From contig NZ_LGHL01000085.1 of the NCBI RefSeq assembly GCF_001908205.1, positions 21,814 to 85,813 of the forward strand: DNA of 64,000 nucleotides. Direction: 5' to 3'. Source of the stretch: Bradyrhizobium sp. NAS80.1. Lineage in GTDB: Bacteria; Pseudomonadota; Alphaproteobacteria; Rhizobiales; Xanthobacteraceae. Each line of letters opens with the position of its first letter. Positions within the stretch are counted from its first letter, which is position 1. This document shows positions 14,676 through 24,058 of this stretch, in pieces. Made by a program: the position numbers and the translations under genes. The notes under the pieces were generated by a model that was not told the origin of the DNA, did no database searches, and saw nothing but the letters and a program-made list of their open reading frames with translations.

Positions 14676-15128
14676 TTAATCGCAGCGTTGCTGTGCAGGC
14701 GTGGGCACGCCAGTGGCGATGTATTTGCCGTCTCTGATCGTGTATTCGCCGCGTTCGCCGCGATTGTAGATTGCGCGCAGGCTGCCGTCCTTTGCGAGAA
14801 GCAGCCCGAACTCGCGAGTCTGATGCAGCGAGGGGAAGTACACCATCATGTTGAGCAGGCCCTCGGCGTTGACCGTGGCGGACACCACCTCGTTCTCGTC
14901 CTTGGCCTCTCCGAAATTGCGCCGGTACATCACGCGGCCGTCCCTTCGGATTTCGTAAGTCAAGAGCGCGCCCTGGTCGCGGTCAGGCCGAGCTGCGCAA
15001 TCGACCGCCCACGAGCCGAGCAGGCCCCATTGCTCGACCGTCGCTGCAAGCGGCTCGGCACCGGCCATGGACGTCAATGCAACCCACAGCAGCGCAGCCG
15101 TGATCCAGCGGCTCAAACGATGCGTCAT
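14676..15128 (-). CDS. Exported hypothetical protein
   Basis: 150 residues. The ATG at 15128 is preferred because it opens directly on a signal peptide (MTHRLSRWITAALLWVALTS, cleavage near AGAEP). The mature part is a compact beta-rich domain with LLGSWAVDCAARPDRDQGA, GRVMYRRNFG and GEYTIRDGKYIATG, plus a cysteine two residues from the C-terminus that could pair with the first. No catalytic motif. Probably periplasmic. Divergent from the HTH gene at 15253. Confidence 0.7.
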   Translation of the reverse strand: MTHRLSRWITAALLWVALTSMAGAEPLAATVEQWGLLGSWAVDCAARPDRDQGALLTYEIRRDGRVMYRRNFGEAKDENEVVSATVNAEGLLNMMVYFPSLHQTREFGLLLAKDGSLRAIYNRGERGEYTIRDGKYIATGVPTPAQQRCD

Positions 15129-15252
15129 GTCCTGGAAAGCCCCACCTCGAAGAATTCCAAACTGTAGCATCCCGCTCGCGGCCGTCCACGGCAGCCGCCG
15201 ATCGCGCGCGAATTTGATCCGCGTCAATGAGGCCGCACGTTTCGGGGGTAGG

Positions 15253-15558
15253 ATGGCGCTCCCGAAGGCGAACGTGGATAGACCGATGCTGAATCAAGTC
15301 ATGGATTTCGCGGGCGAGGTGCTGCCGGGGAGTTGTGCCGTGCCGCCTTATTCCGAGACCGCGTTTCTGGCCGAACTGGGTGAGCGCTTGAGGACCTCGC
15401 GCATGCGCTGCGCGCTGTCGCGCCGGGAGCTGGCCCGTAGGTCCGGGATTTCCGAGCGCTACATCGCCCAGATCGAGGCCGGCAAGGGCAACGTCTCGAT
15501 CGTTCTTCTGTTGCGGCTGGCCTCCGCGATCCACGGCAGTCAGCCACAGGCGGCCTGA
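15253..15558 (+). CDS. Short Xre/BoxR-like helix-turn-helix protein
   Basis: 101 residues from the ATG at 15253. Residues about 38-97 are a Cro/C1-type HTH: FLAELGERLRTSRMRCALSR then RELARRSGISERYIAQIEAG and GNVSIVLLLRLA. This is the N-terminal pattern of BoxR/BzdR regulators, which carry a shikimate-kinase-like C-terminal domain that binds benzoyl-CoA. Here the protein stops right after the HTH (HGSQPQAA), so the ligand domain is missing. It may be a free-standing DNA-binding domain or a truncated regulator. Convergent with the aminotransferase gene 8 nt away. Confidence 0.72.
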   Translation: MALPKANVDRPMLNQVMDFAGEVLPGSCAVPPYSETAFLAELGERLRTSRMRCALSRRELARRSGISERYIAQIEAGKGNVSIVLLLRLASAIHGSQPQAA

Positions 15559-15565
15559 TAAACCG

Positions 15566-16798
15566 CTAGGCACGTTTCTCGACATTGGCGCTGCGGGCTG
15601 GTACGCCGAATTCCTTGCGGCAGACTTCAGCCAGCACGGCGACACCCTCGCGGATCTGCTGATGCGAAGGGCTCGCAAAGCACAGCCGCAGCCGCGAACT
15701 GGAATGGCTCTTGTTGGTCGACCATTCCGGCCCTGGGTTGATCGACACGCCCGCGGCGAGCGCCGCCTGATACAGCTTCAGCGTATCGACCTGATCGGGC
15801 AGCTTCACCCATAGGAAGATGCCGCCCTTCGGTTCCTCGAACTCGGCTGCCGTCCCGAACTGCTCGTTCAGGGCTTCCATCAGCGTATCGAGCTTGGTGC
15901 GCAGCGCCTTCGTCAGTGCCGGCACGTGGCTAGCGAAATGCGGCTTGCAATAGGCGGCGAGCACCATCTGCTCCAACGCGCCGGAGCCGGCATCTGTTTT
16001 CAGCGACAGCATCCGTGACATCACATCCCAGGGCGCGACGACGAAGCCGACGCGCAGCGCCGGCGCGATCGACTTCGAGAACGAGCCGATATGGATCACG
16101 CCTCCGTTCGGGCTCATCGCGTAGATCGCCGGCGGCCGCTGTCCCGACCAGACAAGGTCGGCATAGCAATCGTCCTCGAAGATCGGCACGCCGTATTCCG
16201 CCGACAGCCGCAACAGCTCGGCGCGCCGGCTCTCCGGCATGATGCTGCCGGTCGGGTTCTGCACCGTCGGGATGGTGTAGATGTATTTCGGCCGGATGCC
16301 GCGGCTCTTGAGGTCGGCCAGCGTCGTGGCGAGCACGTCCATGCGCATGCCGTCCTTGTCGAGGGGAATCCCAACCACGTTGACCCCGAGCCGTGTCAGG
16401 CGGTTCAGCGAACCCTGATAGCTCTCCTGCTCGAAAATCACAGTATCGCCGCGCGTGAGCAGCGTGTTGTTGACGAGGTCGAGCGCCTGGAGCGAGCCCG
16501 AGACGATCAGGAGGTCGTCGACGGTGCAGTTGATGCCGGCATCGCGCTTGAGTTTGGTGACGAGGAATTCGCGCAACGGCAAATGGCCCTGTGGGCCATG
16601 TGCCAGCCCGTAGGTCGCCAGCGACCGGCCTTCGCTTTGCAGGGCTGAATTGGCCGCCTCGATGAGCTCTTCGAGCGGCATCTGCTCGGAGTCGTTGTTG
16701 CCGCCGACAAAGCTGTACCTGGCGAGGCCCGTCCAGCGCGCAGTCGGGGCCGGCAGCCCTGCCGGAAACAGGGGCGCGAAATCGAAGCTGGACGTCAT
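15566..16798 (-). CDS. PLP-dependent aminotransferase, class I/II (2-aminoadipate aminotransferase-like)
   Basis: 410 residues from the ATG at 16798, which has GAGGAA upstream and opens MTSSFDFAPLF. Fold-type I signatures: YGLAHGPQGHLPLREFL, the PLP-stacking region IVSGSLQALDLV, IPTVQNPTG, FEDDCYADL and the Schiff-base lysine in GSFSKSIAPALRVGFV. No N-terminal GntR domain, so it is an enzyme and not a MocR regulator. The nearest functional group is LysN/2-aminoadipate transaminase-like enzymes; the true amino donor is unknown. The DUF3124 gene lies 55 nt upstream on the same strand. Confidence 0.88.
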   Translation of the reverse strand: MTSSFDFAPLFPAGLPAPTARWTGLARYSFVGGNNDSEQMPLEELIEAANSALQSEGRSLATYGLAHGPQGHLPLREFLVTKLKRDAGINCTVDDLLIVSGSLQALDLVNNTLLTRGDTVIFEQESYQGSLNRLTRLGVNVVGIPLDKDGMRMDVLATTLADLKSRGIRPKYIYTIPTVQNPTGSIMPESRRAELLRLSAEYGVPIFEDDCYADLVWSGQRPPAIYAMSPNGGVIHIGSFSKSIAPALRVGFVVAPWDVMSRMLSLKTDAGSGALEQMVLAAYCKPHFASHVPALTKALRTKLDTLMEALNEQFGTAAEFEEPKGGIFLWVKLPDQVDTLKLYQAALAAGVSINPGPEWSTNKSHSSSRLRLCFASPSHQQIREGVAVLAEVCRKEFGVPARSANVEKRA

Positions 16799-16853
16799 GG
16801 GAATGTTCCTCGTTTCTGTTCTTGTTGAGCAGCCGGCATTGCGCCGGCCAGCC

Positions 16854-17381
16854 TTACTTCTTGCCGGCCGTCCGGGTCGGACGTCCCTGGCTGATGAAAG
16901 CGTAATGCGCATTGGCGACGCCGCCAACCATCAAGGCCTCGACCACCGGCTCGGCGATCTCGCCCGTTGCGGCCCAGTCGACGATGAAATTGGCCCCGGT
17001 CCCGCCGCGCACGTCGTCGTTCGGAATGAAGATCGAGACGGTGGCGAGAGGCCTCACGGCCACCGGAGCTTTCAGATAGCTCTCGACCTGCTTGCCTGTG
17101 GTGTCGAAATAGGCGATGCGTTTGACGACCAGCGGCTGGGTCTCGGAGGCGTTGTGCACGCTCAGCGTCACCGAGAAGTCGACCCGCAGCTTGCCCTGGC
17201 TCATCGCGACGCTGGAATAGGCGGGCACGTAGAACCCGCCGGAGACAGCGAGTTCCTCCTTCGGCATCGCGGTGAGCGAATCGGCAAAGTTTTGTTCGAT
17301 ATTGACCTTGGATTGAGCGGCTGCGGGCAGGCCGCAGGCGAGGGGGCATAGTAGCATTGCTGCGAAAAGCCCCTTTCGCAT
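16854..17381 (-). CDS. DUF3124-family exported protein
   Basis: 175 residues from the ATG at 17381, giving a signal peptide MRKGLFAAMLLCPLACG ending near PAAAQS. The mature domain is all-beta with VPAYSSV, LRVDFSVTLSVHNAS, IAYFDTTGKQVESYL, FIPNDDVRGGTGANFIVDW and VVEALMVG, a pattern I associate with DUF3124. It is likely periplasmic or outer-membrane associated, function unknown. The aminotransferase gene follows on the same strand. Confidence 0.78.
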   Translation of the reverse strand: MRKGLFAAMLLCPLACGLPAAAQSKVNIEQNFADSLTAMPKEELAVSGGFYVPAYSSVAMSQGKLRVDFSVTLSVHNASETQPLVVKRIAYFDTTGKQVESYLKAPVAVRPLATVSIFIPNDDVRGGTGANFIVDWAATGEIAEPVVEALMVGGVANAHYAFISQGRPTRTAGKK

Positions 17382-17448
17382 GTGACGAATTGCTCGCTTG
17401 CCGCGCCGCAACCCGTCTCTAGGGTGCGGCAAAACGGACCAATTTGGT

Positions 17449-19179
17449 ATGCACGAGCTCATTCGCGACATTACTCTCTGTATCCTGTTTGCCTGGATGC
17501 TGGGCCTCTTGGCCCACTTCTCCCGGCAACCGCTGATCCTGGCCTACCTTATCGCCGGCTTCTGCATAGGTCCATTCGGCGCCGGCTGGGTCAAGTCGCA
17601 GGAATCGATCAGCGTCATCTCCGAGCTCGGCCTGATCTTCATGCTGTTCATGATCGGGCTGGAGATCGACCTGAAGAAGATCGTGCGGGCGGGAAAGGTG
17701 ATTCTGTTCGCGGCAGGCGGCCAGCTCCTCGGCGGCTGCCTGCTCGGGATCCTGTTCTTCGTCGGCATCGGCCTGTCGCTCGGCGGTGGCCATTTCGATG
17801 CGCTCTATCTCTGTGTCGCCTGCGCGCTGTCGAGCACCGTCATCATCGTCAAGGTGCTTTACGAGAAGCGCGAGCTCGACACGCTGCCCGGCCGCATCAC
17901 CCTCGGCGTGCTGGTGCTCCAGGATATCTTCGCCATCCTGTTCCTGGCGGTGCAGCCCAGCCTTGCCAATCTGCAGGTCAGCGTCATCCTGCTCTCGATC
18001 GGCCGCGTCGCGGTGCTGGTCGCCGCCGCGCTGCTGGTCAGCCGCTACGTGCTGCCGCGCCTGTTCCACCAGATCGCCCGGCGGCCTGAGCTGATCCTGC
18101 TTGGCGCGCTGGCCTGGTGTTTTCTCGTTGCCGAGACCGCCGAGCGGCTGTCGCTGTCGCGCGAGATGGGGGCCCTGATCGCCGGTGTTTCGCTCTCGAC
18201 CTTTCCCTATGCGCTCGACGTCACGGCCAAGGTCACCACGCTCCGCGACTTCTTCATCACGCTGTTCTTTGTCGCGCTCGGCATGACCATTCCCGTGCCC
18301 GGCCTCTCCGTGATCGGGCTAGCCTTGATGATCGCGGCCTTCACGGTGGCAAGCCGCCTCGTCACCACCTTCACCCCGCTCTATCTGATGAAGCAGGGCC
18401 TGCGTGCGAGCCTGTTGCCGGCGCTCAACCTCGCGCAGATCTCCGAGTTCTCGCTGGTGGTGATCCAGACCGGCGTCGCCGACCATCACATCGCGCCAGA
18501 AACGGCGAACGCGGCCTCCTTCGCCTTCGTGGTGCTTGCCGTGCTCTCGACGTTCGTGATGACCCGCAGCGACGAGATCTCCCGCTGGGCAATCGGCCCC
18601 CTGAAGAGGATCGGCCTGCGCGACCTCGACCATGGCAACGGCCACGCCGAGGAGGGGCACGAGGGCGGTCATGGCGAGGCTCGCCGCATCGTCATCCTCG
18701 GCTTTTTCCGTGCGGCGAGCGCGCTGCTGGCCGAGATCGAGCGGCAGACACCGGTGCTGCTGGAGCAGATCACCGTGGTCGACTTCAACCCCAATGTGTA
18801 CAAGACGCTGCTTTCGCGCGGCCTGCACGTGATCTATGGCGACATCAGCAACGTCGATACGCTGCTCCACGCAGGAATTGGGAAATCAGAGATCATCATC
18901 CTCAGCGTGCCGGATTCGCTGCTCAAGGGCGCAACCAACGAGAAGCTGGTCCGCCACGTCCGTGCGCTCAATCCGACTGCCCTGATCGTGGCCACGGCCG
19001 ACCTCCTGGCCGACGTCGGCGAACTCTACGAGGCCGGCGCCAGCTACGTCACCGTGACCCGGCTCAGCGACGCCCATGAGCTGTTCACGGCGATCGAGGC
19101 AGCCCAGGCTGGCCTTCTGGCCGACAAGCGCTCCGAGCTGGATCTACGCCTCGGTGAGCGGCGCGAAGTGCTGCCCTGA
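17449..19179 (+). CDS. CPA2-family cation:proton antiporter with TrkA-N domain
   Basis: 576 residues from the ATG at 17449 (MHELIRDITLCILFAWMLGL). Residues about 1-385 form 12-13 hydrophobic segments of the Na+/H+ exchanger type, including EIDLKKIVRAGK and LALNLAQISEFSLVV-like packing. A linker rich in His/Glu/Gly (DHGNGHAEEGHEGGHGEA) separates this from a Rossmann domain at about 425-540 (RRIVILGFFRAAS, VVDFNP, YGDISN). The dinucleotide loop lacks the classical GxGxxG. The family (KefB/KefC, YbaL) moves K+ or Na+ against protons, gated by nucleotide or thiol ligands. Substrate not determinable here. Confidence 0.88.
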   Translation: MHELIRDITLCILFAWMLGLLAHFSRQPLILAYLIAGFCIGPFGAGWVKSQESISVISELGLIFMLFMIGLEIDLKKIVRAGKVILFAAGGQLLGGCLLGILFFVGIGLSLGGGHFDALYLCVACALSSTVIIVKVLYEKRELDTLPGRITLGVLVLQDIFAILFLAVQPSLANLQVSVILLSIGRVAVLVAAALLVSRYVLPRLFHQIARRPELILLGALAWCFLVAETAERLSLSREMGALIAGVSLSTFPYALDVTAKVTTLRDFFITLFFVALGMTIPVPGLSVIGLALMIAAFTVASRLVTTFTPLYLMKQGLRASLLPALNLAQISEFSLVVIQTGVADHHIAPETANAASFAFVVLAVLSTFVMTRSDEISRWAIGPLKRIGLRDLDHGNGHAEEGHEGGHGEARRIVILGFFRAASALLAEIERQTPVLLEQITVVDFNPNVYKTLLSRGLHVIYGDISNVDTLLHAGIGKSEIIILSVPDSLLKGATNEKLVRHVRALNPTALIVATADLLADVGELYEAGASYVTVTRLSDAHELFTAIEAAQAGLLADKRSELDLRLGERREVLP

Positions 19180-19354
19180 CGGCGCCCGGCCGCCTTCTTG
19201 CCGAGCCCGTCCCTGCCTATATCCCTGGTATGCCCGGTGCAAGCCTGCCCCCTTAACAGGCCTGCCGTCCGGCATAAGTGGTTGCGCTGGGGAGACTAGC
19301 GCCCCGGCCCAAGTCCGGCTAAGCCTCCGGCTCATAACCGATAGAGATTGGGAA

Positions 19355-20431
19355 ATGCCCGATAGCGTTCAGGAAGTCTTGCAGGCCTTCGCCCGGGGTG
19401 AGCTCGTGGTCGTCACCGACGACGAGGACCGCGAGGGAGAGGGCGATCTGATCGTCGCCGCCTCGCTCTGCACCGCGGAGAAAATGGCCTTCATCATCCG
19501 CCACACCTCCGGCATCGTCTGCGCGCCGGTGACGACAGAGGACGCGCGCCGCCTGCGGCTCGATCCGATGGTCGCGCACAACGATTCCGCGCACACCACC
19601 GCGTTCACGGTCTCGATTGATTACAAGCCCGATGGCGGCACCGGCATTTCCGCGGAGGAGCGCGCCTCGTGCTGCCGCGCGCTGTCCAACCCCAATGTCG
19701 GCGCCAACGACTTCGCCCGGCCCGGTCACATCTTCCCGCTGATCGCCAAGGATGGCGGCGTGCTTCTGCGCTCCGGCCATACCGAGGCCGCCGTCGACCT
19801 CTGCAAGCTCTCAGGCCTGCCGCCAGTCGGCGTCATCAGCGAATTGATGAACGACGACGGCAGCGTGATGAAGGGCGAGCAGGTCGCCCGCTTCGCTGCC
19901 CAGCACAAGCTGAAGCATGTCACTATCGCGGACATGATCGCCTATCGCCAGGCGCGCGAAAAACTGATCGAGCGGGTCTCGACCTTCACGACCGAAAGCC
20001 CGATCGGGCCGCTTCAGGGCTATGCCTACCGCTCGCCGTTCGATTCCATCGCCCACGTCGCCTTCGTCTATAACGGCGTCGGCGATGGCAAGAACGTGCT
20101 GACGCGCTTCCACAAGCCGAACATCGTCAAGGACACCTTTACCGGCCACAAGCGCATGGCGGTCGTGCTCGAGCACTTCAAGAAGTCCGGCCGCGGTGTG
20201 CTGGTTTATCTGCGTGACGGCGCGGCCGGCGTTCCCGTGTCGCCGCTGCCGGATGAGACAGCGACCGAGGCCGACCGCAACCGTCAGTGGCGCGAGGTCG
20301 GCGTCGGTGCGCAGATTTTGCGCGATCTCGGCGTCACCTCGATCCGCCATCTCACCTCGTCGGTGCACGACTACAAGGGCCTGTCGGGCTTCGGCATCGA
20401 GATCGTCGCCAACGAGCAGCTTGAGAGCTAG
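19355..20431 (+). CDS. ribB: 3,4-dihydroxy-2-butanone 4-phosphate synthase with degenerate GTP cyclohydrolase II domain (RibBX-like)
   Basis: 358 residues from the ATG at 19355. Residues 1-200 are a full RibB domain: VVTDDEDREGEGDLIVAA, FIIRHTSGIVCAP, DYKPDGGTGISAEERA, RPGHIFPLIAK and RSGHTEAAVDLCKLSG. It converts ribulose 5-phosphate to the four-carbon precursor of riboflavin. Residues 205-358 align with GTP cyclohydrolase II (FTTESPIGPLQGYAY, LRDLGVTSIRHLTSS), but the zinc-binding cysteines and the GDxFGS-RCDC motif are absent; the equivalent stretch reads TRFHKPNIVKDTFTGHKR. The second domain is probably not a cyclohydrolase. No FMN riboswitch is visible in the 175 nt upstream. Confidence 0.88.
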   Translation: MPDSVQEVLQAFARGELVVVTDDEDREGEGDLIVAASLCTAEKMAFIIRHTSGIVCAPVTTEDARRLRLDPMVAHNDSAHTTAFTVSIDYKPDGGTGISAEERASCCRALSNPNVGANDFARPGHIFPLIAKDGGVLLRSGHTEAAVDLCKLSGLPPVGVISELMNDDGSVMKGEQVARFAAQHKLKHVTIADMIAYRQAREKLIERVSTFTTESPIGPLQGYAYRSPFDSIAHVAFVYNGVGDGKNVLTRFHKPNIVKDTFTGHKRMAVVLEHFKKSGRGVLVYLRDGAAGVPVSPLPDETATEADRNRQWREVGVGAQILRDLGVTSIRHLTSSVHDYKGLSGFGIEIVANEQLES

Positions 20432-20570
20432 CGCTGTCATCTCGGGGGCGCGATGCGCATCCCCGGGATTCACGCAGACCCGTACATCTGCAACGCAATT
20501 GCACTTGTTGCCCCGGCGCTTTAATTTGTCGGGCAATTTTTAGACGGAACCAGACGCGAAAGGACGTTTC

Positions 20571-21785
<1,215 letters not shown>

Positions 21786-21828
21786 TCAAGCGCCTGTCGA
21801 CGTGAAGCACCGTCGGCTCTCCAATTGC

Positions 21829-21910
21829 GTCATGGCCGGGCTTGTCCCGGCCATCCACGTCTTGGCCCGTAACTGGAACGTGGATGCCCGGCACAAGGCC
21901 GGGCATGACG
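21829..21910. repeat. Dispersed palindromic repeat, family A
   Basis: Begins CGTCATGGCCGGGCTTGTCC and ends GGCACAAGGCCGGGCATGACG-like, with inner CATCCACGT / ACGTGGATG arms, so it forms a long hairpin. The same family occurs at 13527-13614 in the opposite orientation. It sits between gcdH and the MBL-fold gene. Confidence 0.8.
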
Positions 21911-21934
21911 AAGTCAGGAAGGTATGAGCAAGCC

Positions 21935-22858
21935 ATGTCCGACAACGACGACGTCCCGTTCAACCGCACCTTTCCGCTGCAGCCCGGCGTCGTCGAGGAA
22001 GTGCGCCCCGGCGTGCGGCGTGTGCTCTGTAACAATCCAAGCCCGTTCACTTTCACCGGCACGGTCAGCTACATCGTCGGCAAGGGCAACGTCGCGATTA
22101 TAGATCCCGGCCCGGACGACGAAGCGCATGCGGCGGCGCTGCTCGACGCGGTGCGCGGCGAGACGGTGAGCCATATCTTCGTGACCCACACCCACCGCGA
22201 TCATTCGCCGAACACCGCGCGGATCAAGCAGGCGACCGGCGCGCCGGTCTATGCCGAAGGCCCGCACCGCGCTTCGCGCCCGCGCTTCGAGAGCGAGAAG
22301 CACAATCCGGAATCCGGCGCCGACCGCGATTTCGCGCCCGATGTCAGGATCGCCCACGGCGACGTCGTCGAAGGAGCGGGCTGGCGGCTCGAGGCCGTGG
22401 CGACGCCGGGGCACACCGCCAACCATCTCGCGTTTGCCTGGCGGGAGCGAAAATTCAATTTCGTCGGGGACCACGTGATGGGTTGGTCGACGTCGATCGT
22501 GGCGCCGCCCGACGGCTCGATGATCGACTACATGGAGTCGCTGGATCGCCTCGCCGCGCGCGAGGAGGATCTCTATTTCTCCGGCCACGGCCCTGAAATC
22601 CCGGACGGCCAGCGCTTCGTGCGCTTCCTGATCCGCCACCGCAAGGCGCGCGAGGCCTCGATTCTGCATCGTCTGGCCAAGGGCGAGGCCGACATCCCGA
22701 CCATGGTGCGTGCGATCTATATCGGCATCGATCCACGCCTGACGACGGCCGCCGGCTATTCCGTGCTGGCGCATCTGGAGGATCTGGTCGCCCGCGGCGT
22801 CGTGGCGACAGAGGGCGATCCCGTGGTCACGGGGACGTACCGAATGGCGAACGGCTAG
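21935..22858 (+). CDS. MBL-fold metallo-hydrolase (LACTB2/glyoxalase II-like)
   Basis: 307 residues from the ATG at 21935 (MSDNDDVPFNRTFPL). The metal-binding motif THTHRDHSP is followed by TPGHTANHLAF and FVGDHVMGW, and FSGHGPEI supplies the last His. A winged-helix-like C-terminal region (IDPRLTTAAGYSVLAHLEDL) is typical of the LACTB2 branch, whose members include ribonucleases and thioesterases. An earlier in-frame start would lie inside the upstream repeat and is rejected. Substrate unknown. Confidence 0.87.
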   Translation: MSDNDDVPFNRTFPLQPGVVEEVRPGVRRVLCNNPSPFTFTGTVSYIVGKGNVAIIDPGPDDEAHAAALLDAVRGETVSHIFVTHTHRDHSPNTARIKQATGAPVYAEGPHRASRPRFESEKHNPESGADRDFAPDVRIAHGDVVEGAGWRLEAVATPGHTANHLAFAWRERKFNFVGDHVMGWSTSIVAPPDGSMIDYMESLDRLAAREEDLYFSGHGPEIPDGQRFVRFLIRHRKAREASILHRLAKGEADIPTMVRAIYIGIDPRLTTAAGYSVLAHLEDLVARGVVATEGDPVVTGTYRMANG

Positions 22859-22863
22859 CCTCT

Positions 22864-22990
22864 CGTCATTCCGGGGCGATGCGGAGCATCGAGCCCGGAA
22901 TCCATCGGGCCGCAGCGTTCGTTGATGAATGAATTCTCAGAGGCGCAATTGCGCATCATAGCGCGCGCTGTTGTGCACCCCGGAAGGACA
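22864..22990. repeat. Dispersed repeat, family B (about 125 bp)
   Basis: Begins CGTCATTCCGGGGCG, contains GAGCCCGGAATCCA and GCGCAATTGCGCATCATA, and closes near CCCCGGAAGGACAG. A second copy in the same orientation is at 55436-55561. Both sit just outside the 3' end of a minus-strand gene or between genes. Confidence 0.8.
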
Positions 22991-22996
22991 GCGGGA

Positions 22997-23851
22997 CTAT
23001 TTCTTCACCGTCTTCGCCGGTGCCTTCGGTGGTGTCACCGGCGTTTTCTTCACCGGCTTCAGCGCGTCGGCATCGGCAGCGGTATTGAGATCGTCGATGA
23101 ACTTGGTGACGCGCGCGGCGTTGCTGCCGAGGTCGCTCTCGAAATAGCGCGAGGCGGAGCGGATATCGACGCGGGAATCGTCGCCGTCGGGAACGACTCG
23201 TATCGAGACGTCCTCGCGGAAGCCCATGATCGGCGTGCGCGCCACCGCCTCGATGCGGCCGATGCGGCGCGGCGGCTGCGGTGCGCGCTCGTCGATGACG
23301 AGCCATTTCCGCTTGTTGACGAGCTGGAGCGCGACCGCATAGGCGCGCTCCGCGGGGATCTCGAGCTCGATCGGCTCGATCTCAGGATAAAACTGACGCT
23401 GCTGCTCGGCCGAATAGAGGCCGGCATAAACAGCTGTATTGGTACCCTCGCCGGTGCGCAGACGCGCCAGCGCATCGAACCGCGGCGGATCGATCGGATC
23501 GGTCGTGACGTCGTGGATCGCCGGCAGCTTGCGGTATTGCAGGGCGAGATAGGCGGGGTAGGCGAGGATCGCTGCGTTGATCAGGAAGGCGAGCAGGATG
23601 CGCCCCATCCCGCGCGAGCCGTTCTGCCAGATCGCGGCAAAGCCGGCGAGCCCGAACAGGAACGAGAGCCCGGCGATCGCGAGCCCGCCGAAGAAGGTCG
23701 CGAGCGCCGGCTTCATCTCGAGGAAGCCGAAGCGGACGATGAGGATCGACACCAGCACCGCCACCACCGCGAACACAGCCAGATTGCGCGCCCAGCTCGC
23801 GAGGCTGGACACGGGCTCCGACTGATAGGGAGCAGAAAACCTGCGGGCCAT
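22997..23851 (-). CDS. DUF1499-family membrane protein
   Basis: 284 residues from the ATG at 23851 (MARRFSAPYQSEPVSSLASW). Three hydrophobic segments lie in the first 110 residues (NLAVFAVVAVLVSILIV, ATFFGGLAIAGLSFLFGLAG, ILLAFLINAAILAYPAYLAL). A DUF1499 domain follows: DVTTDPIDPPRFDAL, ERAYAVALQLVNKRKW, TPIMGFREDVSIRV, DGDDSRVDIRSASRYFESDL and RVTKFIDDL. The tail is Pro/Lys/Ala-rich. A membrane-anchored protein of unknown function. Confidence 0.85.
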   Translation of the reverse strand: MARRFSAPYQSEPVSSLASWARNLAVFAVVAVLVSILIVRFGFLEMKPALATFFGGLAIAGLSFLFGLAGFAAIWQNGSRGMGRILLAFLINAAILAYPAYLALQYRKLPAIHDVTTDPIDPPRFDALARLRTGEGTNTAVYAGLYSAEQQRQFYPEIEPIELEIPAERAYAVALQLVNKRKWLVIDERAPQPPRRIGRIEAVARTPIMGFREDVSIRVVPDGDDSRVDIRSASRYFESDLGSNAARVTKFIDDLNTAADADALKPVKKTPVTPPKAPAKTVKK

Positions 23852-23962
23852 CGGGTGAGCTCTGCCGGGGTCTTGGGGCGGTGCCGGCCGATTTGGCGCG
23901 ACGATGGGTCGTTGAGACCACGCCCCGGCGGCAAATTCAAGGGAGACCGGACCGTTCCTGTC

Positions 23963-24042
23963 CGTCATTCCGGGGCGCCCGAAGGGCGAACCCGGAATCC
24001 TGGGATTCCGGGTCTGTCCGTGCGGACCGTCCCGGAATGACA
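23963..24042. repeat. Dispersed palindromic repeat, family B-related
   Basis: Begins CGTCATTCCGGGGCGCCCG and ends GTCCCGGAATGACAG, so the two ends are inverse complements. An inner GGAATCCTGGGATTCC is itself palindromic. It shares its opening with the elements at 22864 and 55436 but lacks their distal half. Located between the starts and ends of two minus-strand genes. Confidence 0.75.
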
Positions 24043-24058
24043 GTGTGGGCTTGGCCCG

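Noticed and set aside
17398..17448. Upstream start for the CPA2 antiporter
   Set aside because: The added residues are basic and proline-rich and overlap the divergent DUF3124 promoter side; the ATG at 17449 opens directly on the first membrane helix.
19180..19354. FMN riboswitch upstream of ribB
   Set aside because: None of the conserved RFN blocks (such as GGGCGAAA or CCGGCGGT) is present in the 175 nt.
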